DNA of 47,472 nucleotides from 2-01-FULL-44-17 sp036517175 (GTDB lineage Bacteria; Patescibacteriota; Minisyncoccia; 2-02-FULL-40-12; IGHO2-01-FULL-4-A). The translations under genes were made by a program, and so were the position numbers. The notes under the pieces were generated by a model, which searched no databases, was not told where the DNA came from, and saw only the letters and a list, made by a program, of their open reading frames with translations. Below, in pieces: positions 40,257 to 47,472 of the stretch (positions are counted from its first letter, which is position 1; every line of letters starts with the position of its first letter). Location: positions 1 through 47,472 of the forward strand of contig DATDXQ010000025.1 of NCBI GenBank assembly GCA_036517175.1. The letters are read 5' to 3'.

Positions 40257-42170
40257 ATGGCCGAAGACGATCTAGTTTTAGAGCGCAGTGGAGCCAAAAA
40301 TTTGCGAGAATACTTCAAGGAAACTCGCGAGATGAGGGATATGCTTGTTTGGATCTGGAAAGATCTTATGAGCCCCGAGGGTAAGAAGTTTATAGGGCAC
40401 GTTAGTTGGGCCTTATTGATATCAGCAATAATTGAGATATTAAATCCCATTAGTGTAAGGATGGTTATCGACGGCTTAAGTCAGGGCGAGGGTGGAGAAT
40501 CTCTGATCGTAAAAGGTTTTGTGTTCATGGCGATCCTCTATGTGATCAAGCGTTTAGCTGAATATTGTAAGGCCATATTTCGTGAATTCTTATTCGACAA
40601 AAATCTCAGAAAACTAAGTAATAAAACTTCTCTTTTATTTTTTGAGAAATCTCTAGGCGCTCATACTAGTGACAGTCCCTTACTTAATGAGTCTACCGTC
40701 AGAAAGGGTCATGATCGGGTTCAAGAATTACAAAACATGATGGCATATGAAGGACTCGAAACAATATTGAACTTATTGATTGCATTTATTGCAGTCTGGG
40801 TATTAGATGTCAAATTGGGGCTAACAGTAACTGCGATAGGTTTGATGCATGTGGCCTGGTCAACCTTCTTAAATCAGAGAATGCTCCGTGATTGCTCGCC
40901 AATTGAAAAACGTTGGCGTCACTTAACTAGACATCGAACCGAAAGGTGGAATCGAGTTGAAAGGGTCAAAATAAGTGGTCGTGTTGAAGCCGAACTGGAC
41001 TACATGGAGAAATATTATCAAGAGACTGTTGTTCAAGATAGAAAATTCTGGATCTGGTTTATAAGGCATGCATCGATTCGAGGCACAATAGCCTACGCTA
41101 TCGGTAATTTGGCGATCGTCGCTTATGGTGCTTATCTGGTTTACACGAATCAAATGTCTCTGGGTTGGATCTGGCCTTGGATTTCTTATAGCAAAAGTCT
41201 TGTAGATAATCTTTGGCGCATAGGAGATATAGAACAAAAACTTAATTTCTTCACGCCTTATATTATGGCGCTTAAGAATGCCCTGAGTTTCCCAATTGGC
41301 ATAACTAGGGCTGCTAACCCTGTTGTGCTAACAACAGATAATCCTTGTAGGATAGAGTTCCATAATGTATCACATCGTTTTCCTAGCAAATCAAAGGACA
41401 ACAAAGAAGCACCATCAGTGCTAAATAACATATCTTTTGTGATAGAGCCTGGTCAAAAGCTAGCCTTAATAGGACCGACTGGCGCTGGTAAATCTACTAT
41501 TATGAAATTGTTGCTCAGATACATGGATCCAACCTCCGGGTTTATTACGATTGATGGAGTAGATCTAAGAGAGATTGATCTTAATTCATGGTGGTCAATT
41601 GTTGGTTATATTCCTCAAGAACCTCAAATAATGAATGGCACTATTCGGTACAACCTTACCTATGGTATGACCTCCGAAGATGCTGAGCAGATAGCCGAAG
41701 ATGAACTGTTACGCACAATGAAGATGTTGCAGATAGATTTCGATGATCTAGATACAAACATAGGTTATGGAGGAGTTAAACTTTCTGGTGGCCAAAAACA
41801 AAGACTTATGATTGGCGCTGCTGCTATCAAGAAACCTAAGTTCATGGTTGTTGATGAGGCAACTAGTTCTCTTGATGCAACGACAGAAAGATTGGTTCAA
41901 GAAGGCTTGGAGATGGTTTTGAATAATCGAGGAGCGTTGATAGTGACCCACCGGCTCAATACCGTCAGGCGTATGTGTGATAAGTTTGTTATGGTAGACA
42001 GTGTTCAAGGATCAGGCGGTCACATTGTGGCAGAAGCCGAAAACTTTGAGGGTTTGGCGAAACAATCCACAAGATTTAGAGAGTTGGCCAAAGACCAAGG
42101 AATAAATCTGTTGACCGGTGCAGATGCTGAATTAGTAGAAATAGGACACCATGCCATACGCTCAGATTAA
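40257..42170 (+). CDS. ABC exporter, fused membrane and ATPase domains
   Basis: 637 residues. N-terminal ABC membrane domain with about six helices (45-330), then an ATPase domain: Walker A LIGPTGAGKST, Q-loop GYIPQEPQIM, signature KLSGGQKQR, Walker B KFMVVDEATSSLD and H-loop VTHRLNTV. Half-transporter of the MsbA/LmrA type that works as a dimer. The membrane part is unusual (a long polar start MAEDDLVLERSGAKNLREYF). Substrate unknown; lipid, lipid-linked glycan or peptide export is possible. Transcribed alone. Confidence 0.9.
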   Translation: MAEDDLVLERSGAKNLREYFKETREMRDMLVWIWKDLMSPEGKKFIGHVSWALLISAIIEILNPISVRMVIDGLSQGEGGESLIVKGFVFMAILYVIKRLAEYCKAIFREFLFDKNLRKLSNKTSLLFFEKSLGAHTSDSPLLNESTVRKGHDRVQELQNMMAYEGLETILNLLIAFIAVWVLDVKLGLTVTAIGLMHVAWSTFLNQRMLRDCSPIEKRWRHLTRHRTERWNRVERVKISGRVEAELDYMEKYYQETVVQDRKFWIWFIRHASIRGTIAYAIGNLAIVAYGAYLVYTNQMSLGWIWPWISYSKSLVDNLWRIGDIEQKLNFFTPYIMALKNALSFPIGITRAANPVVLTTDNPCRIEFHNVSHRFPSKSKDNKEAPSVLNNISFVIEPGQKLALIGPTGAGKSTIMKLLLRYMDPTSGFITIDGVDLREIDLNSWWSIVGYIPQEPQIMNGTIRYNLTYGMTSEDAEQIAEDELLRTMKMLQIDFDDLDTNIGYGGVKLSGGQKQRLMIGAAAIKKPKFMVVDEATSSLDATTERLVQEGLEMVLNNRGALIVTHRLNTVRRMCDKFVMVDSVQGSGGHIVAEAENFEGLAKQSTRFRELAKDQGINLLTGADAELVEIGHHAIRSD

Positions 42171-42179
42171 GCAAATCCC

Positions 42180-42199
42180 AAACCCCACATACGGGGTTT
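42180..42199. terminator. Terminator between ABC exporter and 174-aa gene
   Basis: Arms AAACCCC and GGGGTTT with a 6-base loop, T-run after and A-run before; serves the convergent genes. Confidence 0.85.
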
Positions 42200-42724
42200 T
42201 TAATTAAAAATTTTGACGTTGATGTTTCTCTTTTGATTTTCAGAAACCAGGTTTTTTAATATTGGGGCTCGGTTAAATTTGTTGGTTACAATAAGGTCAA
42301 AAGTCGGATCATCATTTATAAAATATACCTGGACAGCACATTCAATCATGCCCTCTATTACGGATTGGTAATGTTTAACTTCTTGTGGTTTAACTGCTTC
42401 AAAGCTTTGCCACTCATATTCTTTACCTACTTTTTCAAAAGTCTCAGAAGGAAGAACATAAATAAAACCCTCATGATCGCCGCCCATAAAATCTTCAGCA
42501 GATGATCCCCAGATACATATATAAGCTATGCCTTGCTCGAAGCCTATACTAAAAATACTCCTGATCGGAGAACTGAACATAAATAGCGCCGCAAGATCTA
42601 CGCGATCGGTTCCAAATACGGATGCACGAGTGTGCACATGATCAGGAGAATCCTGGTTTAGTATCGGTATTAGCAGGCCTTCTATTTTGCGAGAGCTTCC
42701 GTGATATAATTTTTCCGGTTTCAT
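42200..42724 (-). CDS. Hypothetical protein with LYHGSS motif
   Basis: 174 residues. It starts MKPEKLYHGSSRKIEGLLIP, resembling the first strand of ADP-ribosyltransferase-fold proteins (YHGT/YHGS), and has FGTDRVDLAALFMFS, comparable to the later Tyr/Asp helix of that fold. No complete catalytic triad can be confirmed by eye. Soluble, no signal. ADP-ribosyltransferase-like is a possibility, not an assignment. Transcribed opposite to both neighbours. Confidence 0.55.
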   Translation of the reverse strand: MKPEKLYHGSSRKIEGLLIPILNQDSPDHVHTRASVFGTDRVDLAALFMFSSPIRSIFSIGFEQGIAYICIWGSSAEDFMGGDHEGFIYVLPSETFEKVGKEYEWQSFEAVKPQEVKHYQSVIEGMIECAVQVYFINDDPTFDLIVTNKFNRAPILKNLVSENQKRNINVKIFN

Positions 42725-42754
42725 AAAATTAATTATAGTGCTAATCTTAGCTTT

Positions 42755-44083
42755 ATGATAGCCAAGATTAAAACCTATCTATTCGGTTCTATTTTTAGGC
42801 GAGGGGCTACCATTTTGACAGTTCTCACATTCGGTAGTTATCTGCTTGGTCTTGTCAGGGACATGCTTTTTGCTCGTGTGTTCGGTGCCTCTAGACTTCT
42901 GGATGTATATAATGCTGCATTTATAATTCCCGATCTCCTGCTTAATGTATTCGTCGCAGGCGCGCTTACAGCCGCCTTTGTTCCTATTTTTACTCACCTT
43001 CATGCTCGCGATGAGGACAAGGAGGCTGAGAAGGTTGCGACTACAATGCTGGTGGCAGCACCTGTTATCCTGATAGTTATCGGCATTCCTGCTTTTATAT
43101 TTATGCCCAAGTTGGCAGATATGGTTGCTCCGGGCTTCCAATTTTATGACAAAGATCTGCTTGTTTTGATGGCTCGTGTTCTCTTGCTATCACCACTTAT
43201 TTTTGCCGTTTCAAACACATTAGGAAATGTACTGATTTCTTTTGAAAGGTTCTGGGGTTACGGTCTTGCCCCTATTTTTTATAACCTAGGCATTATAATT
43301 GGTATTCCATTGGCTAAAATTTTCGGTCCACTGGGTTTAATAGAGGGTGTTGTAATAGGTGCCTTAATGCATCTGGGAGTTAGGGCCATTGATATATCTA
43401 AGAGTAATTTCCGGTGGAGGTTTCCGGTCCAGTGGCGTCATCCGGAATTTCTTAAAATTTTGAAATTAATGATTCCAAGAATGGCTGGGCAGCCGGTTGA
43501 ACAAATAACATTTTTTATTTTCACTAGTTTGGCCTCCACGTTGGCAGTGGGTTCAATAGTAGTCTTGAGCTTTGCCAGGAATTTCCAAAGCGTGCCGGTA
43601 AGTCTTTTCGGAATATCTTTTTCAACTGCAGTATTCGCTTCATTGTCCAAAAAAGCTGCGCTTGGCGACAAGGTTGGGTTTATGCATCATTTAAAAGAAA
43701 CCTCCAAGATACTTGGAGTGGTTTCTGTTCTCTCTTCTGTTTTTTTATTTTTTTTCGGAGAGTGGTTTGTCGGCTTGCTTCTTGGTGGTGGTCGTTTCAA
43801 TAGCGTTGATGTGATGAGGACTGGTAAACTTCTTGCCTTTTTTGCGTTTGCGATTCCGGCCGAGAGCTTTATGCATCTCATTGCACGTTCGTTCTATGCC
43901 CTAAAAGACACCTGGACTCCACTTTTTGTTACATTGCCTGGTCTTGTGGCAATTGGTTTATTAGCAAAGGCTCTTCTTCCAGCCATGTCTCTAAACGCTT
44001 TACCGTTTAGCTATTTTATAATACTAACTAGCGAAGTTGCTTTATTGGCCTTTATGCTTTCTAGGAAAGTTAAGAAGCTTTGA
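42755..44083 (+). CDS. murJ: Lipid II flippase MurJ (MviN family)
   Basis: 442 residues, about 12-13 membrane helices; bacterial MurJ usually has 14 and about 510 residues, so the C-terminus is shortened. Motifs: GLVRDMLFARVFGASRLLDVYNAAFIIPDLL near the N-terminus, LTAAFVPIF, RMAGQPVEQITFF, and ARSFYALKDTWTPL. It moves lipid II to the outer face for peptidoglycan synthesis, consistent with murA and the transglycosylases here. Converges with the C39-like gene, 4 bases apart. Confidence 0.93.
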   Translation: MIAKIKTYLFGSIFRRGATILTVLTFGSYLLGLVRDMLFARVFGASRLLDVYNAAFIIPDLLLNVFVAGALTAAFVPIFTHLHARDEDKEAEKVATTMLVAAPVILIVIGIPAFIFMPKLADMVAPGFQFYDKDLLVLMARVLLLSPLIFAVSNTLGNVLISFERFWGYGLAPIFYNLGIIIGIPLAKIFGPLGLIEGVVIGALMHLGVRAIDISKSNFRWRFPVQWRHPEFLKILKLMIPRMAGQPVEQITFFIFTSLASTLAVGSIVVLSFARNFQSVPVSLFGISFSTAVFASLSKKAALGDKVGFMHHLKETSKILGVVSVLSSVFLFFFGEWFVGLLLGGGRFNSVDVMRTGKLLAFFAFAIPAESFMHLIARSFYALKDTWTPLFVTLPGLVAIGLLAKALLPAMSLNALPFSYFIILTSEVALLAFMLSRKVKKL

Positions 44084-44087
44084 GGCA

Positions 44088-44894
44088 CTAGTTTGGATAC
44101 ACAACTATCATGACCTTATCGCCGCTCTTAATATAATCTTCTTCACTCGCAAGTGGCCAACCATCTCCGCCCGTTGGTGCGTCATGTATGGCTTGGTATA
44201 TAACCTGATCATCGTAGATATAGTTATGTCCCCTCTTTGTTCCGACATCATTTGTTATAAAATCCCCCTCCTCCGTAACGCCTTTTATTACAAGCATGTG
44301 ATAAGCTGGACCCGGAGCAGTATAGTAGGGGTTTTTTAGATCACGCCCTGAAAAAGCCACAATCACTGGCCTGCCCGCAAATAATTGTTGTTTGATGTCG
44401 TCGCTGTTCTTGACTGGCAAAACTTCAACCTTCCGGTATCCAAAATATTCACGTAAAATTATTGCTGTCTCCTCAGAAGTGGTATGAAAGTAATATCCAA
44501 ATCTCTTTTTCTCCCAAGTCACCAATTTTAATATAGCCTCTTCGGCTTCACTTGTTGTTAGGGTTTTATTTTTATAAAATCCATCAACCAATATTGCTGA
44601 TGTTTCCTCGCATGCTTCTTGATAGGGCAACTCCCAATTGCCTGTTGGTGCTTGGGCCATAAATGGAACAGCAAGGTTTATGCTTCCCGAGGGTTTAGTT
44701 GTAGGTGGTGGATTTTGTGTTGCTCCGCTAGATTTACTTGGTGTGGGTGATTGAGAGTAGCCAATCTCAGGCGGCAACCCCTTTTTCCTCCATCCGAACA
44801 CCAGGTTAACAATATCTGATCGTAAAAAAGTAAGGGTCCCTATAATTACTACGAAGGCTATAATAAAAAAAATAGGATAATTTTTATTGCGCAC
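44088..44894 (-). CDS. C39-like cysteine peptidase family membrane protein
   Basis: 268 residues. Membrane anchor (about 7-24), Pro/Ser-rich linker (50-70), then a papain-like C39_2 domain: LAVPFMAQAPTGNWELPYQEACEETSAIL with the probable catalytic cysteine in EACEE, YHMLVIKG with the histidine, and FITNDVGTKRG with the aspartate. External orientation. Members of this group may cut peptides or bind the wall; substrates in CPR are unknown. Confidence 0.82.
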   Translation of the reverse strand: MRNKNYPIFFIIAFVVIIGTLTFLRSDIVNLVFGWRKKGLPPEIGYSQSPTPSKSSGATQNPPPTTKPSGSINLAVPFMAQAPTGNWELPYQEACEETSAILVDGFYKNKTLTTSEAEEAILKLVTWEKKRFGYYFHTTSEETAIILREYFGYRKVEVLPVKNSDDIKQQLFAGRPVIVAFSGRDLKNPYYTAPGPAYHMLVIKGVTEEGDFITNDVGTKRGHNYIYDDQVIYQAIHDAPTGGDGWPLASEEDYIKSGDKVMIVVYPN

Positions 44895-44911
44895 TATTTT
44901 GTTTTTTAAAT

Positions 44912-44942
44912 TAAATTGTCCCGCTGTAGCGGGACAATTTAA
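44912..44942 (-). terminator. Terminator of DUF5671 gene
   Basis: A perfect stem of at least 12 bp, AAATTGTCCCGC and its complement, with a 4-base loop; T-rich on the minus-strand 3' side. It separates the DUF5671 gene from the C39-like gene. Confidence 0.88.
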
Positions 44943-44952
44943 TAGATGTTGT

Positions 44953-45915
44953 TTAATAGACTGGCCGAGTTATCGGAATAATATTATTCTTTGGGTACAA
45001 CTCAGGATCGATTACCCTTTCAAAGCAAGTATAACTATCTTCGTGATCCCAATTTTGTTGTTTGTACATGACCGGAGTTAAACTTTTATCTGATAAGACT
45101 GACTTGTTCTTTGTTTTGAAATAAGAGCATAAGCTGAAGGACAATTGGCCGCTCCTGATGTACTCATATGTTTTGTTTGTTTCTGGATCAGTAGGAGATA
45201 TAAAACCTCTTATGCTGTCATTTAACTGGTTTAGGTTTGCTGGTAACGAGTTCTTGTTCTGCCAGTAATTTATTATTTCACTTTGGATTATGGAAAGATC
45301 ATTTACTCTTTGTTCGTCAAACCTTCTTGCGCGCTGTGCCGTTGGAGAGCCTATCAGGATAAACCCATATACTATGCTAACCAGAATAATTGCCGAAACA
45401 ATCCAAGCAAATAGTCTTGGTTTATTTGATTTGTGATCACGTTTACGTAGATCCCAAAGGTAATATCCAAATACCCCGGCTGCAACAATCAAGATTACCA
45501 ATACCTTTAAGAAAAACTGGGTAGATAATTCCCCCTTTAAGAAATTAAATATCAAACTTATGAGATCTATTATAATTGTAACAGCAGAAGCAAAAAGAGT
45601 TATATACCAAAGCCATTTGCGCGATTTTATTTCTCTTTTTTCCGGGTCTTGCTTGAACTCGCGGCCAATGAGCCAGGATATCAATATGTATATGGGCCAG
45701 ACAACTATGAGTGTGGACATAGCCCAACGTATTGGGTCATAGGCGTAAGTGTAGTAACTGCCGTAATAATTGTAGCCAAGCTGGTCGGGGAAAAGTACAT
45801 TCACATACTGCCACCAGAGAGTGATAAAAGCGACCACGCTGACATAGAGCGTTATTGTGCTTAAAAGATGCAGAAACACATCCTTCGGGGTTCCTTTTTT
45901 AGTAATATTTTCCAT
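44953..45915 (-). CDS. DUF5671-type membrane protein
   Basis: 320 residues. About five membrane helices in the first 200 residues: FLHLLSTITLYVSVVAFITLWWQYVN, WAMSTLIVVWPIYILISWLIG, WLWYITLFASAVTIIIDLISL, VLVILIVAAGVFGYYLW and a fifth near 175-195. An external pilin-like tail (ARRFDEQRVNDLSIIQSEIINYWQNKNSLP) resembles the variable end of type IV pilin pseudopilins. Role unknown. The -10 box TATAAT (45922-45927) lies 6 bases before the ATG and overlaps the stop of the upstream gene. Confidence 0.75.
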   Translation of the reverse strand: MENITKKGTPKDVFLHLLSTITLYVSVVAFITLWWQYVNVLFPDQLGYNYYGSYYTYAYDPIRWAMSTLIVVWPIYILISWLIGREFKQDPEKREIKSRKWLWYITLFASAVTIIIDLISLIFNFLKGELSTQFFLKVLVILIVAAGVFGYYLWDLRKRDHKSNKPRLFAWIVSAIILVSIVYGFILIGSPTAQRARRFDEQRVNDLSIIQSEIINYWQNKNSLPANLNQLNDSIRGFISPTDPETNKTYEYIRSGQLSFSLCSYFKTKNKSVLSDKSLTPVMYKQQNWDHEDSYTCFERVIDPELYPKNNIIPITRPVY

Positions 45916-45922
45916 AGGGTTA

Positions 45923-46897
45923 TTATAGCACAGTTAGCGATTTTTTAAAATCTTGAATGTTTGAAATATCCTCGGGATCAAGTCCATAATATTCGGCGAG
46001 ATAATATGATGTCCACATGGCTGTCGAAATTGCTATAAATGACTTGTGCCACAGGGACGGCCCGCTTAAGTCTATGCCTAGGACTGGAAAACCCTGATTT
46101 TGGAACATTTCCTTCGTGGCGACAAACCTAGTTTGTATTTTGGGTTGATCATCAGGATCATTGAGGAAAATATAGGCAAGTTTATCTTTGAGGTTACCTT
46201 CAAAAATTTTATCATTTATGCCAACCATTTCATTGTGATTAAGTTCCGGCAAGAAATTGTAAAATGCCGGCACCTTTGCGGTCTCGTTAAGACTTATTTT
46301 AAGATATCTAGCCAAACCACTGTTTTTACCGGAAGAATAAATTAAAACAATCCTATTTTGGAGTTGTTTTGCCAAGTTTTGGCCAACCTGTTCAGTTTTT
46401 TGAAAATCGCTATACCGAATTGCTCCGTCGATGTCGTTAAGCAGAGATACTTCAGCCATCGCCTTCACTGCTGCCTTAATATTGTATCCTATGGCAATAC
46501 GTGGACTGTTGTTAATCTCAGGAAATTTTATAAAAGGTATACCATGTTTTTGGGCTAGCTCGATTAATTTCCCACCTGTACTTATGACAATGATTTGCAG
46601 CTTTCTGCCCAAGGCTTCTTCAAACGAAGATATGGCCTCTTCTGTGTTCCCGGAATAAGAACTACAAATAACAAGGTAATTTTTGAGTTCTAATTCATCT
46701 ATCTCCGGTAGACCATAATCGCGGTGAATTATAATATCAAGCTTTGGTTTCCAGCTCATAATAATTCCGGCAGAAAGATTAGAGCCTCCAGTACCACAGA
46801 AGATGAATTTGTTTTTTTTATGAAAAGCGGTGGAGTTTTCTATTGTTGGCTCGTATTCTAGTTGTTTGGGGAAGTCTTGGATTAAGTCTTTAAACAT
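45923..46897 (-). CDS. SIS-domain phosphoglucose/phosphomannose isomerase-like protein
   Basis: 324 residues with two SIS folds. FIFCGTGGSNLSAGIIMSW and VICSSYSGNTEEAISSFEEAL (sugar-phosphate loops), IVISTGGKLIELAQKHGIP, and FLPELNHNEMVGIND with the catalytic-region His/Glu. It fits the bifunctional PGI/PMI family that interconverts glucose-6-P or mannose-6-P with fructose-6-P, feeding glycolysis and mannose donors for the glycosyltransferases. A TAGAAT box lies 6 bases before the ATG. Confidence 0.88.
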   Translation of the reverse strand: MFKDLIQDFPKQLEYEPTIENSTAFHKKNKFIFCGTGGSNLSAGIIMSWKPKLDIIIHRDYGLPEIDELELKNYLVICSSYSGNTEEAISSFEEALGRKLQIIVISTGGKLIELAQKHGIPFIKFPEINNSPRIAIGYNIKAAVKAMAEVSLLNDIDGAIRYSDFQKTEQVGQNLAKQLQNRIVLIYSSGKNSGLARYLKISLNETAKVPAFYNFLPELNHNEMVGINDKIFEGNLKDKLAYIFLNDPDDQPKIQTRFVATKEMFQNQGFPVLGIDLSGPSLWHKSFIAISTAMWTSYYLAEYYGLDPEDISNIQDFKKSLTVL

Positions 46898-46969
46898 AGC
46901 TTAATTCTAATCTTTTTGAATAAAATTACAAACCCAGCCCAAGTTCACAAATTTTTTCCCCTCGGCTCC

Positions 46970-47023
46970 GTATGTGTGTTTTGCTGGTCGCGACGATGCG
47001 CTCCTCTCGCAAAACACACATAC
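46970..47023 (+). repeat. Conserved-loop hairpin repeat, right copy
   Basis: A perfect 15-bp stem (46970-46984 with 47009-47023) around a 24-base loop nearly identical to the minus-strand loop at 754-807. TCGGC before and GCCGA after can add an outer stem. A terminator-like hairpin follows at 47040, so it could be a small RNA read on the plus strand. Confidence 0.75.
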
Positions 47024-47039
47024 CTACGCCGAATGACCC

Positions 47040-47057
47040 GTCCCGCTACTCCGGGAC
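47040..47057 (+). terminator. Terminator-like hairpin after right hairpin repeat
   Basis: Stem GTCCCG/CGGGAC, loop CTACTC, followed by TCTTGTTTTATC. No protein gene precedes it on this strand, only the hairpin repeat. Confidence 0.6.
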
Positions 47058-47059
47058 TC

Positions 47060-47472
47060 TTGTTTTATCTAGTAATTATCCTGTGATAAAAACCGCCCCG
47101 ACAGATTACGTCGTAGCTTGAGGTTTGTAAGACATTAAAATAATAAGTCTATAAACTTATTCAAAAAAAACAAAACAACATTGTCTTTTAGACATTCCGT
47201 CGAATAAATTGCTTGGTTAATTTTTGTTATAATATTTCTTGAACAAAAATTAAATTTGTGAGACGAAATAGCGAAGCCGCCGCGGGAGTGGCGGAGCGGG
47301 TCTAAGGGATAATGTGGTTTTGGTTTTATAGAACAAAAATAATTTGAAAAAAATAAAAACGGGCGGGGATCGCTCCCCGCCCTATTGGGCTAGACCTTTT
47401 TCGGCGCAGCCCGCTTGTCGCTGCTGGCACTCGGTTTACCGGTGCCAGCGACCGGCGCCCCTCTCTGCGGGA
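47060..47472. other. Gene-free right edge with structured sequence
   Basis: No credible ORF here. Visible: a 12-bp AT-rich inverted repeat (47217-47228 with 47242-47253) with TATAAT inside its loop region; a stretch at 47282-47308 (GCGGGAGTGGCGGAGCGG and TCTAAGG) resembling the 5' part of a class II tRNA (Leu/Ser), not continued as a tRNA; a 9-bp GC hairpin GGGCGGGGA/TCCCCGCCC (47361-47382), which with the T-run on the minus strand looks like a terminator for a transcript entering from the right; and nested hairpins to the window end (GTCGC..GCGAC with TGGCAC/GTGCCA inside). The last bases read GCGGGA again. Confidence 0.5.

Noticed and set aside
1..47472. CRISPR array or cas genes
   Set aside because: No regularly spaced short repeats and no Cas-like proteins were found.
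1..47472. Alternative genetic code (TGA as Gly, as in some CPR lineages)
   Set aside because: Conserved proteins end at the expected lengths with TGA and other stops, and none requires in-frame TGA.

Overview
The window looks like a chromosomal segment of a Candidate Phyla Radiation (Patescibacteria) bacterium, most likely of the Parcubacteria group. The basis is the gene style: AT-rich and compact; a ribosomal protein L9 gene; shortened housekeeping proteins (an RNA polymerase alpha subunit without its C-terminal domain, an alanyl-tRNA synthetase without the C-Ala domain); a baseplate-J-like single-pass membrane protein; DUF5671 and GerMN/Gmad2 proteins; and many tiny membrane proteins. TGA is used as a stop, so the code is the standard bacterial one. 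Many genes have a -10-like box only 6-8 bases before the start codon, which suggests leaderless mRNAs.

Layout. 1-850: left-edge fragment of an Ada-like metal-binding membrane protein, rpmA (L27) and a hairpin repeat. 850-12350: envelope glycan region on the minus strand (rplI, ctpA, an LCP ligase, three GT2 and two GT4 glycosyltransferases, an O-antigen ligase/polymerase-like protein, mreB), with four tiny plus-strand ORFs in the gaps. 12450-13410: PEGA-domain protein. 13480-17680: ribosomal/transcription operon read right to left, infA-rpmJ-rpsM-rpsK-rpsD-rpoA-rplM-rplQ-rpsI. 17820-22700: baseplate-J-like protein, alaS and a cluster of small membrane proteins including a frameshifted duplicate. 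22900-26950: tRNA island with five tRNAs (His, Arg, Pro x2, Gly), murA, an HNH-type protein and a dihydrouridine synthase. 27000-33650: an unknown protein, patatin-like lipase, HU, RNase Y, gpmI, mnmA and a Cys-rich mini-protein. 33700-35870: DUF1059 protein, a 53-aa basic protein, and two untranslated, structured, GC-rich minus-strand transcription units, each with a near-consensus promoter. 35860-46900: TrmB-like regulator, two lytic transglycosylases, GerMN protein, ABC exporter, murJ, C39-like protease, DUF5671 protein and a sugar-phosphate isomerase. 46900-47472: no gene; hairpin repeat and structured sequence.

The clearest candidate for something undescribed is a family of three compact structured elements (126-177 bp between repeats) at the 3' ends of tRNA-His, tRNA-Pro(CGG) and tRNA-Gly. 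Each is flanked by a direct repeat of the tRNA tail that starts in the T-loop. Each carries an inverted, target-matched copy of that tRNA's T-arm, and they share a core with hairpins whose stems vary while pairing is kept. Second candidates are the two promoter-driven structured RNAs at 34.3-35.8 kb and a covarying hairpin pair in inverted orientation near the two window ends.

Functionally the window combines envelope building (glycosyltransferases, LCP, Wzy-like, MreB, MurA, MurJ, transglycosylases) with translation (ribosomal proteins, IF-1, tRNAs, AlaRS, Dus, MnmA).
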